Below are positions 1 through 5,768 of a stretch of 7,910 nucleotides of DNA, in pieces. The notes below the pieces were generated by a model that was not told where the DNA came from, did no database searches, and was given only the letters and a program-made list of their open reading frames with translations. The first letter of the stretch is position 1. Every line of letters starts with the position of its first letter. The translations under genes and the position numbers were made by a program. Location: assembly GCA_021821235.1 (NCBI GenBank), contig JAKACS010000127.1, positions 1 through 7,910 on the forward strand, in the 5' to 3' direction. Source of the stretch: Bacillota bacterium. GTDB lineage: Bacteria; Bacillota; Bacilli; Bacillales_B; DSM-18226.

Positions 1-53
1 ACAGATTGTAGTGCAGTCGTCGCCCAACGAAAGGCTTGTTCGTCCTTCTTCTT

Positions 54-431
54 TTACTTGAGAACATATTCCGCCAATATCGATTGGAGTTCATAAATAT
101 TCAAGCTTTTGTTAAATTGCTTTTGCAATGGCAGGGCGTTGCCGGAAATCCAAATTTTTAATTCCGCATCCAAATCAAAATGCCCTGCTGTTTCGATACT
201 GAAATGGGTAATATTTTTATACGGAATTGAATGATATTCGACTTTTTTCCCGGTCAGCCCTTGCTTATCAACCAAGATCAGCCGTTTATTTGTAAAAATA
301 AATAAATCCCTTATCAGCTTATACGCTTTTTCAATTCGTTCATTCGAAGCAAGGATTTTCGTAAAATCCCGTTGTACTTCTTCTATATTGATTTCTGATG
401 CATTCCCCATCATCCCGTCAAACAACCCCAT
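54..431 (-). CDS. Bacterial PH-domain protein (bPH_1 / YvbH-like), cytoplasmic
   Basis: This 125-residue protein is recognised by eye as a small bacterial pleckstrin-homology protein of the bPH_1 type found in Bacillus. Typical stretches are the opening MGLFDGMMGNAS, the strand pair FIFTNKRLILVDKQG, the segment KKVEYHSIPYKNITHFSIET, then GHFDLDAELKIWISG, and a final amphipathic helix. There is no signal peptide and no membrane segment, so it should be cytoplasmic. The start chosen is the ATG at 431 because AAGGAG lies about 9 bases upstream; the reading frame is open 11 codons further but without a better site. It follows the 6PGDH gene by 74 bases, with a strong terminator between them, so it is probably a separate transcription unit or depends on readthrough. 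The family's biochemical role is not established. Family assignment is fairly sure; function is unknown. Confidence 0.8.
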   Translation of the reverse strand: MGLFDGMMGNASEINIEEVQRDFTKILASNERIEKAYKLIRDLFIFTNKRLILVDKQGLTGKKVEYHSIPYKNITHFSIETAGHFDLDAELKIWISGNALPLQKQFNKSLNIYELQSILAEYVLK

Positions 432-461
432 GAACACCAACTCCTTTTTGTTTAAGTATAA

Positions 462-492
462 CAAAAACCGGACGCACTTGTTTACGTCCGGT
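462..492 (-). terminator. Rho-independent terminator after the 6PGDH gene
   Basis: Read on the minus strand, a perfect 8-bp stem (ACCGGACG with CGTCCGGT) encloses a 10-base loop and is followed directly by TTTTT. It starts 14 bases after the TAA stop of the dehydrogenase gene and ends before the ribosome binding site of the PH-domain gene. Confidence 0.85.
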
Positions 493-505
493 AAGGATTG
501 CAGTT

Positions 506-1918
506 TTATTTTTCCAGCCAGTCCGTATGGAACGTTCCTTCGCGATCGACGCGCTGGTACGTATGGGCACCGAAGTAATCACGCTGTGCTTGCAAAAGGT
601 TTGCCGGCAGCACGGCCGTACGGTAGCTATCATAATACGCCAGAGCACTCGCTAATCCCGGCACAGGAATCCCTGCCTGTATGGCAACGGAAACAACTTC
701 CCTCGCCGCATCCTGATAATTCTCTACAACCGATTTAAAATACTCATCAAGCAGCAAATTATCGAGTTCCGGATTGCGATCATATGCATCCTTAATGTTT
801 TGCAGGAAGCCTGCGCGGATAATACAGCCGCCGCGGAAAATCATCGCAATTTCCCCTGGCCTCAAATTCCAGCCGTATTCTTCCGAAGCTACCTTAAATT
901 GGGCAAAGCCCTGTGCATATGAACAAATTTTGCTCAAATAAAGCGTCTTGCGAATCAATTCAATAAATGCTTCCTTGTTCCCAGTGAATGTCTTTTTCAC
1001 CGGCCCGTTAAGAATGTTGCTAGCACGAACCCGTTCTTCCTTCATAGCCGACAGGAAACGGGAAAAAACCGACTCAGTTATAATCGATAGCGGCACACCT
1101 AAATCAAGCGCACTTTGGCTTGTCCACTTTCCAGTTCCTTTTTGGCCGGCGGTGTCCAAGATCACATCCACAAGCGGCTTGCCTGTTTCCGGATCTTTTT
1201 TGGTAAAAATATCCGCCGTGATTTCGACTAAATAGCTGTCAAGTTCACCTTCGTTCCACTCGCTGAACACTTCATGAAGCTCATCGGTCGTTAATCCCAG
1301 ATATTCTTTCATGATATGGTAGGCTTCCGTGATTAACTGCATATCGCCGTATTCAATTCCGTTATGAACCATTTTCACATAATGGCCGGCTCCGTCTGGC
1401 CCAATATATGTACAGCAAGGATCGCCGTTGACTTTTGCAGAAATGCCTGTTAACAAATGTTCAACTGCTTCGTATGCTTCTTTCTGTCCGCTCGGCATAA
1501 TCGCAGGACCTGTCAGCGCACCTTCTTCACCGCCAGATACGCCTGCCCCAATAAACAGAATTCCTTTACCCTCCAATTCCTGATTGCGGCGGATCGTATC
1601 TTTGTAAAAACTGTTGCCGCCGTCAATTAAGATGTCCCCTCTATCTAAATAAGGAACGATCGATTCAATCGCTTTATCGGTAATCGGTCCGGCATTGACC
1701 ATTAATAAAATTTTTCTTGGCGTTTCGAGCGATTGCACAAATTCTTCTATATTGGTGGTACCGAATATGTTTTTCCCTTTGTTCTGTTCAAGGATTTCCT
1801 GCACCTTTTCAGCTGAAAGATCATAGACCGAGACAGGAAAACCTTTGCTTTCAAAGTTAAGGGCGATGCTTCTGCCCATCACTCCAACACCAACGACTCC
1901 GACTTGTTGTTTTTCCAA
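506..1918 (-). CDS. gnd: 6-phosphogluconate dehydrogenase, decarboxylating (NAD-type cofactor residues)
   Basis: It oxidatively decarboxylates 6-phosphogluconate to ribulose 5-phosphate in the oxidative pentose phosphate or gluconate pathway, in the cytoplasm. It is full length for the family (470 residues). Visible motifs include the N-terminal Rossmann fingerprint GVGVMG (10-15), the substrate loop GVSGGEEGA (126-134), the catalytic segment with K182 and E189 in [23 protein letters not shown] (259-267), and RDYFGAH near the C-terminus (R446, H452). The start is a TTG, preceded by AAGGGA at 9 bases. The body resembles GndA of Bacillus, but three cofactor positions differ from the usual NADP set: G12 instead of Ala, D33-L34 instead of Asn-Arg, and N75 instead of Lys. 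This suggests preference for NAD, as in GntZ. A sigma-A-like promoter lies just upstream and a terminator just downstream, so it can be transcribed alone. Enzyme identity is near certain; the cofactor is inferred. Confidence 0.96.
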   Translation of the reverse strand: MEKQQVGVVGVGVMGRSIALNFESKGFPVSVYDLSAEKVQEILEQNKGKNIFGTTNIEEFVQSLETPRKILLMVNAGPITDKAIESIVPYLDRGDILIDGGNSFYKDTIRRNQELEGKGILFIGAGVSGGEEGALTGPAIMPSGQKEAYEAVEHLLTGISAKVNGDPCCTYIGPDGAGHYVKMVHNGIEYGDMQLITEAYHIMKEYLGLTTDELHEVFSEWNEGELDSYLVEITADIFTKKDPETGKPLVDVILDTAGQKGTGKWTSQSALDLGVPLSIITESVFSRFLSAMKEERVRASNILNGPVKKTFTGNKEAFIELIRKTLYLSKICSYAQGFAQFKVASEEYGWNLRPGEIAMIFRGGCIIRAGFLQNIKDAYDRNPELDNLLLDEYFKSVVENYQDAAREVVSVAIQAGIPVPGLASALAYYDSYRTAVLPANLLQAQRDYFGAHTYQRVDREGTFHTDWLEK

Positions 1919-1959
1919 ACTAACTCATCCCTTCAAGATGCTATTTTTTATAAACCGAG

Positions 1960-1977
1960 GTGAAAAATTTTTTACAC
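1960..1977. promoter_or_regulatory. AT-rich imperfect palindrome in the 6PGDH leader
   Basis: An 18-base imperfect inverted repeat has GTG and CAC at its ends and an A-run/T-run core. It overlaps the expected transcription start of the dehydrogenase promoter, where a repressor could sit. The AT-rich core makes chance a serious alternative. Confidence 0.25.
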
Positions 1978-1984
1978 AGTCTCT

Positions 1985-2012
1985 ATTATATAGAAAATAT
2001 TTTTTCATACAA
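1985..2012 (-). promoter_or_regulatory. Sigma-A-like promoter for the 6PGDH gene
   Basis: On the minus strand a perfect TATAAT (-10, at 1990-1985) is preceded by TTGTAT (-35, at 2012-2007) with a 16-base spacer. Transcription would start near 1978, giving a leader of about 60 bases before the TTG start. The -35 matches the consensus at only three positions. Confidence 0.6.
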
Positions 2013-2050
2013 CGAATGTACCTATTTTAGTATGAACGAAATAAAGAGGT

Positions 2051-3274
2051 TCATTCCATGAGGTACTTTCGCAAAACTGAATTTAGTAAATCTTTCCCTG
2101 AAACAGAAGCGGCTCCGCCTCCCTGGGCAAATGTATCATTTCCGCCACCCTTGCCATTGATCAAACCAAGCGCTTCGCTAAGAAGATTTTTCATGCTTAT
2201 GGTGCCTGCCGTGCCTCTGGCAAAAACGACTTGCAGTCTGTCGCCATTTTCAGCGGCAAAAAACACATTTGTTTGCTCATTTGCGGCAGTGATCAGGCGC
2301 GCAAGCTTTTGCAGTTCCTGGATTGATCGATTTTTAAAAACATGGGCGAGATAAACTTCGGAATGGATTAATGGTTTGCTGTTGGAATGCAGTTCTTTTG
2401 CTTCATAAGCAAGAAGCTGTTCATGCGCCCGCTCAAGTGCTTTCTCCGTTCCCTTGCTAGCATCAAGCAGCTTTTGTACCGATACTGGCAAATCTTGTTC
2501 CGGAGCATTTAACAGCCTTGTTAATTCAAGGATAACGCTTTGTTTTTGGACAAATTGGCGAAGCACTCGCTCCCCGCAGACAAATTGAACACGGATTTTT
2601 TGCTTTTGCCGCTCCCAATTAAGAATTTTGATCGCCCGCACCTCTCCGGTTGCTTTTGGATGGGTGCCGCCGCAGCCATTGTAATCATAATCCGGAATGA
2701 TAACGAGGCGAATATTCTCTTTAACTTTCGTTTCTTTTCTTAATGGGTACTGAGACAATTCTTCAGCTGTCACCCATTTTGTTTCAATCGGCCTGTTTTC
2801 CAAAATAATCTGGTTAGCCAATTCCTCCGCTTTCAGCGCTTCCTCAGCCGTCAAATTCTCCGTATCAATATCAATTGTCAGCACTTCCTGGCCTAAATGA
2901 AAGCTAACTGTGCGATAGTGAAACAATTGATCGAAAGCGGCTGATAAAATATGCTGCCCTGCATGCTGCTGCATGTGATCAAATCTTCGCTCCCAGGAAA
3001 TTTGGCCGATAACCTCAGTCGGCGAATCGGCAAACATGTTTTCGAGATAATGCCTGATTTCTCCGTTTACTTCTTCTACATCAATGACTTTCTGGCCATT
3101 GATTGTGCCGGTGTCATGAGGCTGTCCCCCTCCGGTCGGATAAAAAGCGGTTTTGGATAATACGAGATAACCCCTTCCAGTTTCATCCTTTGCCAGTTTG
3201 ACCATCTCCGCTGAAAAGGATTGAAGGTAAGCATCTTCGTAATAGAGTTTTCCTGCCACGTTTACACTTCCCAT
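2051..3274 (-). CDS. Alanyl-tRNA editing protein, long AlaX type (with DHHA1 domain)
   Basis: It is a free-standing relative of the AlaRS editing domain, expected to hydrolyse mischarged Ser-tRNA(Ala) or Gly-tRNA(Ala) in the cytoplasm. From the chosen start (407 residues), an N-terminal beta-barrel carries AFYPTGGGQP (43-52). The zinc and catalytic site follows, with HAGQH (H104, H108) and CGGTH (C201, H205), so all four expected ligands are present. A charged helical linker lies around 267-296, and a DHHA1-type C-terminal domain ends with the glycine-rich GKGGGNDTFAQGGG (374-387). The start is uncertain. The ATG at 3274 fits the family's N-terminus but has only a weak ribosome binding site. 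A GTG at 3259 is possible, as is a TTG at 3346 with AGGTGG upstream, which would add 24 residues. A hairpin precedes the gene, and no convincing terminator follows before the dehydrogenase promoter. Function is confident; the exact start is not. Confidence 0.9.
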   Translation of the reverse strand: MGSVNVAGKLYYEDAYLQSFSAEMVKLAKDETGRGYLVLSKTAFYPTGGGQPHDTGTINGQKVIDVEEVNGEIRHYLENMFADSPTEVIGQISWERRFDHMQQHAGQHILSAAFDQLFHYRTVSFHLGQEVLTIDIDTENLTAEEALKAEELANQIILENRPIETKWVTAEELSQYPLRKETKVKENIRLVIIPDYDYNGCGGTHPKATGEVRAIKILNWERQKQKIRVQFVCGERVLRQFVQKQSVILELTRLLNAPEQDLPVSVQKLLDASKGTEKALERAHEQLLAYEAKELHSNSKPLIHSEVYLAHVFKNRSIQELQKLARLITAANEQTNVFFAAENGDRLQVVFARGTAGTISMKNLLSEALGLINGKGGGNDTFAQGGGAASVSGKDLLNSVLRKYLME

Positions 3275-3351
3275 TTTTGATTTGTTGCTTCTATTTTCGT
3301 CAAAACGAATGGAGAAATCAAGGATTAACCTTTCATCATCTTGCAAAGCGA

Positions 3352-3376
3352 AACCACCTATCCTTGATAGGTGGTT
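3352..3376 (-). terminator. Hairpin between the GYP-rich gene and the AlaX gene
   Basis: A perfect 10-bp stem (AACCACCTAT with ATAGGTGGTT) encloses a 5-base loop, 10 bases after the stop of the GYP-rich gene. On the minus strand it is followed only by TTTCGCTTT, a poor U-tract, so termination may be partial. Its 3' arm contains AGGTGG, a ribosome-binding-site-like sequence 7 bases before a TTG in frame with the AlaX gene. Confidence 0.5.
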
Positions 3377-3386
3377 AGGGGTTTTC

Positions 3387-3683
3387 TTACTTGTCTTCCG
3401 ATCTTTGGCCGTAGCCTTGTGGGTAGCCGCCCATCATTTGTCCCGGATAGCCGCCCATTTGTCCCGGGTAGCCGTGTTTCATTTGAGGATACCCGCCGCC
3501 GTGTTGTTGATGGTGGTGGTGATGATGATATGGATAATGATGGCCACCCATTTGTGGATAGCCGCCGTATGGATAGCCGCCCATATGCTGCGGATAGCCA
3601 CCCATCATACCTTGTGGCCCAGCCGGATAGCCTCCCATCATTTGCCCTGGGTAGCCGCCACCATAATATTGTCTTTTTTCCAA
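3387..3683 (-). CDS. Gly/Tyr/Pro/His-rich repeat protein, possible spore coat component
   Basis: This 98-residue low-complexity protein is built from GGYP units (ten Tyr-Pro pairs), mostly as GGYPGQM or GGYPQM. In the middle lies a histidine-rich block, [19 protein letters not shown], with six histidines in a row at 53-58. It has no signal peptide, no membrane segment and no cysteine. The start is a TTG with AAGGAG 8 bases upstream in an extended AGGAAGGAG, so translation is likely real despite the odd composition. Gly/Tyr/His-rich proteins such as YeeK occur in the Bacillus spore coat, and a sequence resembling a sigma-K -10 element lies just upstream. That makes a late sporulation role plausible but unproven. 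The histidine block could bind metal ions. It lies 93 bases after the SOD-like gene without an obvious terminator. The gene is likely real; its function is inferred only from composition. Confidence 0.7.
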   Translation of the reverse strand: MEKRQYYGGGYPGQMMGGYPAGPQGMMGGYPQHMGGYPYGGYPQMGGHHYPYHHHHHHQQHGGGYPQMKHGYPGQMGGYPGQMMGGYPQGYGQRSEDK

Positions 3684-3714
3684 ACTTATCGCTCCTTCCT
3701 AAAATGGTACACGA

Positions 3715-3723
3715 TAGTTTATG
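3715..3723 (-). promoter_or_regulatory. Possible sigma-K -10 element of the GYP-rich gene
   Basis: On the minus strand CATAAACTA matches the CATAnnnTA pattern of mother-cell sigma-K promoters and lies 31 bases before the TTG start. The -35 region has no clear AC element at the usual distance, so this is a weak call. Confidence 0.3.
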
Positions 3724-3776
3724 TCCTGTCAGACAATTAGATATGGACAACAAACCAGAAAAGGAGAAATGGGCGG

Positions 3777-4328
3777 TTATTTTTTCTCATCTTGTGCTTT
3801 TGTTTGTCCTTTTTGCTGCTTGTTTTTTGAAATTTCACCGCATGCAATTCGTTTTCCTGAATCGCCCGACGGCTGGGTCATCCCGTCATCCTTATCCTCA
3901 TCGATGACGATGGAAGTTCCCTGTTTCGTAAATAGCGATTTCTTTCCCTCCTTTAATGTTACGTTTGGCGCTATGATTTCCGCCTTGACACTGCCATCAT
4001 CTTCAACAATGAGATTCGGGAGATCCCCTGCGTGCGCACCTTTTGGATGCAATAAACCATGCTCTTTGTCTTCCGGATTAAAATGGTTGCCGGCAGATTT
4101 AAAATCAGGCGCAATACATTTGCCATTATTGTGAATGTGAATCGCATGTACTCCGGGAGGCAACCCCTTCAAATTAACATCAAGCTTCACTCCACTTGAT
4201 TGCTCAGCCATTTTAATTGTCCCTAAAGAATCACCTACCGCATTATACATTTCGACATCAACTTTCATCGGGTTCTGTTGGGTGCATCCGGCTAAAAAAA
4301 GCAATGCAAATGCAACAAGTTTTTTCAT
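3777..4328 (-). CDS. sodC: Cu/Zn superoxide dismutase-like lipoprotein, one copper ligand replaced
   Basis: The 183-residue precursor has a lipoprotein signal, [15 protein letters not shown], so it is probably attached to the outer face of the membrane through C15. The mature part is a SodC fold. The HxH copper motif is present (H64, H66), as are the bridging H82, the zinc ligands H90, H99 and D102, the disulfide cysteines C71 and C163, and the active-site R160 in SGKRIACG. The fourth copper ligand, normally His in an IVIH-type strand, is D143 here. Bacillus subtilis YojM is also a SOD-like lipoprotein lacking copper ligands, though from memory it lacks different ones. Activity may be reduced or absent. 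The tail after 165 is Lys/Gln-rich and probably disordered. The start is the ATG at 4328, with GGAGG 8 bases upstream. It lies downstream of the PPIase lipoprotein gene, separated by hairpins. The family is sure; enzyme activity is not. Confidence 0.9.
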   Translation of the reverse strand: MKKLVAFALLFLAGCTQQNPMKVDVEMYNAVGDSLGTIKMAEQSSGVKLDVNLKGLPPGVHAIHIHNNGKCIAPDFKSAGNHFNPEDKEHGLLHPKGAHAGDLPNLIVEDDGSVKAEIIAPNVTLKEGKKSLFTKQGTSIVIDEDKDDGMTQPSGDSGKRIACGEISKNKQQKGQTKAQDEKK

Positions 4329-4359
4329 TAATAGATCCTCCAAAAAAGCGATATGTCAT
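4258..4359 (-). CDS. Possible small upstream ORF (33 aa) overlapping the sodC start
   Basis: An ATG at 4359 is preceded by GGAGG at 8 bases, the same spacing and nearly the same context (TTTGGAGG, eight bases, ATG) as the sodC start 31 bases downstream. The frame differs from sodC and stops inside the sodC signal-peptide region. The product would begin [13 protein letters not shown] and contains CCIC. It could be a leader ORF coupled to sodC translation, or a chance duplicate of the initiation site. I do not recognise the peptide. Confidence 0.25.
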   Translation of the reverse strand: MTYRFFGGSINEKTCCICIAFFSRMHPTEPDES

Positions 4360-4457
4360 AGTATTTGCCTCCAAACGCAGCAGTATGCAAAGCAGAACAA
4401 AAGGCGTTGAGCGCTTTGGGGAAAAATTGACTAAAAATATTCACAATGTAAAAATGG

Positions 4458-4501
4458 CTCATTCCATGAATGAGAACAGCCGTTTATTAGCTGTTCTCAT
4501 T
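4458..4501 (-). terminator. Overlapping hairpins between the PPIase and sodC genes
   Basis: A perfect 12-bp stem (arms 4490-4501 and 4469-4480, 9-base loop) starts within the stop of the PPIase gene. A second hairpin, CTCATTC-CAT-GAATGAG (4458-4474), shares one arm with the first. Only the second is followed on the minus strand by a U-tract (CCATTTTTAC). The region probably terminates or attenuates transcription toward sodC. Confidence 0.6.
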
Positions 4502-5231
4502 TTATGACGGTTATTTTTTTAATGATCACGTCTTCTTTCGGTTTGTCTTTTGCATCTACAGCAGTGTTGGCAATTTTATCAACGATCTCCATCCCATCGA
4601 TGACTTGACCAAAAACAGTGTGCTTATAATCGAGCCACGGGGTGCCGCCATTTTTCTCATATGCTGCAATAATCTCTTTCGGGTAACCTGCTTGCTCCAT
4701 CTGTCCCTTCATCGCAGGATCCAGTTTGCTGTTCTGGACAATAAAGAATTGGCTGCTATTCGTATTTGGGCCGGCATTTGCCATTGACAGCGCGCCGCGG
4801 AGGTTAAACAATTGGGGGGAGAACTCATCTGCAAAAGGCTTGCCATAAATACTTTCGCCGCCTGTCCCATTTCCGTTTGGATCGCCGCCCTGGATCATAA
4901 AATCCTTGATCACCCGATGAAAGATAAGGCCGTTGTAATATCCATCCTCACTATGTTTGATAAAGTTTTCAACCGCTTTTGGCGCATATTCAGGAAATAA
5001 TTTCAGTCTAATCGTTCCCATCGATGTTTCCATTTCCACGACTCTTTCCTTATCGGAAACTGCGGTTGTTAATTGTGGAAAACTTGATTCATCCACAGCA
5101 GTACCTCCTTGCTTGTCTGTTGTTTTTGATACGGTTGATTTGCTCTCCTGCTTTGAATTGGCTGAACTGCACCCTGCAATTACGAACAACATTGCCAAAA
5201 TCAAAGCCATAACCGGCATCCATTTTTTCAA
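4497..5231 (-). CDS. Cyclophilin-type peptidyl-prolyl cis-trans isomerase lipoprotein
   Basis: The 244-residue precursor has a lipoprotein signal peptide ending in IAG-C21, then a Ser/Lys/Thr-rich linker to about residue 60, then a cyclophilin domain (about 64-244). It should act outside the membrane, assisting folding of exported proteins. Catalytic residues of the family are present: H105-R106, F111 and Q114 in [14 protein letters not shown], the [15 protein letters not shown] segment (150-164), and W199 and H204 in [11 protein letters not shown] segment of about 30 residues between SQFFI and WLD is longer than in human cyclophilin A, which I recall as common in the Firmicute form. The start is a TTG with GGAGGG 7 bases upstream. 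It is divergent from kapB, across a short region holding two palindromes, and is followed by sodC on the same strand. Family and location are confident; clients are unknown. Confidence 0.93.
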   Translation of the reverse strand: MKKWMPVMALILAMLFVIAGCSSANSKQESKSTVSKTTDKQGGTAVDESSFPQLTTAVSDKERVVEMETSMGTIRLKLFPEYAPKAVENFIKHSEDGYYNGLIFHRVIKDFMIQGGDPNGNGTGGESIYGKPFADEFSPQLFNLRGALSMANAGPNTNSSQFFIVQNSKLDPAMKGQMEQAGYPKEIIAAYEKNGGTPWLDYKHTVFGQVIDGMEIVDKIANTAVDAKDKPKEDVIIKKITVIK

Positions 5232-5265
5232 AAATCATCCCTCCACTTTCTAGCGTTAACCAATC

Positions 5266-5281
5266 GTGTTAATTTTAACAC
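5266..5281. promoter_or_regulatory. Perfect palindrome in the PPIase/kapB divergent region
   Basis: GTGTTAATTTTAACAC is a perfect 7-bp inverted repeat with two central bases. An additional GTTAAC lies 5 bases to the left (5255-5260). It sits between two divergent genes, where an operator is expected. I cannot assign it to a known regulator. Confidence 0.4.
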
Positions 5282-5282
5282 T

Positions 5283-5310
5283 TTGTTTTTCGGAGAACAT
5301 CCTTCATAAT
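5283..5310 (+). promoter_or_regulatory. Possible sigma-A promoter of kapB
   Basis: TTGTTT (5283-5288) and CATAAT (5305-5310) are separated by 16 bases, about 33 bases before the kapB start. The -10 is good and the -35 weak. Confidence 0.45.
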
Positions 5311-5315
5311 GAAGG
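5301..5315. promoter_or_regulatory. Palindrome overlapping the kapB -10 element
   Basis: CCTTCATAATGAAGG is a perfect 7-bp inverted repeat around one base, and it covers the proposed -10 of kapB. A bound repressor would block that promoter; alternatively it could form a small hairpin if transcribed. Confidence 0.35.
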
Positions 5316-5342
5316 AAAAAGATAATTGGGGGCAAGGATTGC

Positions 5343-5723
5343 ATGACAGAATTTCAAGTTGGTGATAGGGTCACCGCTATTTATAAAACGGGCAAGTATA
5401 TTGGCGAAGTTACAGATATTCGGCCGCAACATTATTTAGTCAGAGTTTTAGCCGTTTTGAAGCATCCGATGCAAGGCGATTTGCACCATCCAAAAGATGC
5501 AAATGTTGCGATTTTTCATGAAAGAAAAGCACTTGCCTTTCGGGAGCAGGCCAATATCCCAAAACAAATGGTCAGATCATTCAGTGATGGAATTCCTGAT
5601 TATTCTCAATCATTGCGAGAAGCGATCGGCAAAATGAAAGCGGAGCTAAAAGCAGCTGGAGCACCGTGGGGTGAAAGAAGCTTGGACATCATTTATTCAT
5701 TGGAGAAGGAGTATTTTAAGTAA
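5343..5723 (+). CDS. kapB: Kinase-associated protein B, sporulation phosphorelay factor
   Basis: This 126-residue protein is recognised as KapB of Bacillus, described as needed for signalling through the sporulation kinase KinB into the phosphorelay. Conserved stretches are VGDRVTAIYKTGKYIGEV near the N-terminus, HYLVRVLAVLKHPMQGDLHHP (about 30-50), FHERKALAFREQ (58-69), the PDYSQSLREA segment, and PWGERSLD near the C-terminus. The first part is probably a small beta-barrel and the last part is helical. Although the family is named a lipoprotein, this protein has no signal peptide and no cysteine at all, so it cannot be lipid-anchored by the usual route. The ATG start is preceded by a GGGGG run and AAGGA close to the start. 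It is the only main plus-strand gene here and converges on kapD after 43 bases. Confidence 0.88.
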   Translation: MTEFQVGDRVTAIYKTGKYIGEVTDIRPQHYLVRVLAVLKHPMQGDLHHPKDANVAIFHERKALAFREQANIPKQMVRSFSDGIPDYSQSLREAIGKMKAELKAAGAPWGERSLDIIYSLEKEYFK

Positions 5724-5732
5724 ATCATGAGA

Positions 5733-5768
5733 AGAGGGCCAAACACATTTGTGGTGAGTTGGCCTTCT
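5733..5768. terminator. Hairpin between convergent kapB and kapD
   Basis: AGAGGGCCAA pairs with TTGGCCTTCT (10 bp with one G-U on the plus strand), with a small inner CACA-TT-TGTG hairpin in the loop. It spans the 43-base gap and reaches into the kapD stop codon. Neither side has a strong U-tract, but its place between convergent genes suggests a shared terminator. Confidence 0.55.

Noticed and set aside
1..53. Protein-like short reading frames at the left edge on both strands, including one ending at a TGA at 59-61 on the plus strand and one directly after the PH-gene stop on the minus strand
   Set aside because: Fewer than 20 codons are visible, with no start, recognisable motif or ribosome binding site; a converging or following gene cannot be supported.
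455..460. TATACT on the minus strand as a -10 for the PH-domain gene
   Set aside because: No -35 hexamer at 16-18 bases; that position falls in the loop of the preceding terminator.
948..1235. Plus-strand open frame inside the 6PGDH gene
   Set aside because: It is antisense to a strongly conserved enzyme and has no features of its own.
2035..2056. Short inverted repeat TGAAC/GTTCA just after the AlaX stop as a terminator
   Set aside because: Only a 5-bp stem with a 10-base loop and no U-tract.
3500..3545. Hexahistidine stretch as a cloning tag artefact
   Set aside because: It lies inside a natural low-complexity protein with mixed CAT/CAC codons, flanked by other His and GGYP repeats, so it is native.
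3371..3907. Long open frames on the plus strand across the GYP-rich and SOD-like genes
   Set aside because: They are shadows of repetitive and real minus-strand genes: Arg/Ser/His-rich translations with no known motif and no ribosome binding site.
5266..5281. TnrA, Fnr or Rex operator for the GTGTTAA palindrome
   Set aside because: Half-site spacing and bases do not fit the known consensus sequences of these regulators.
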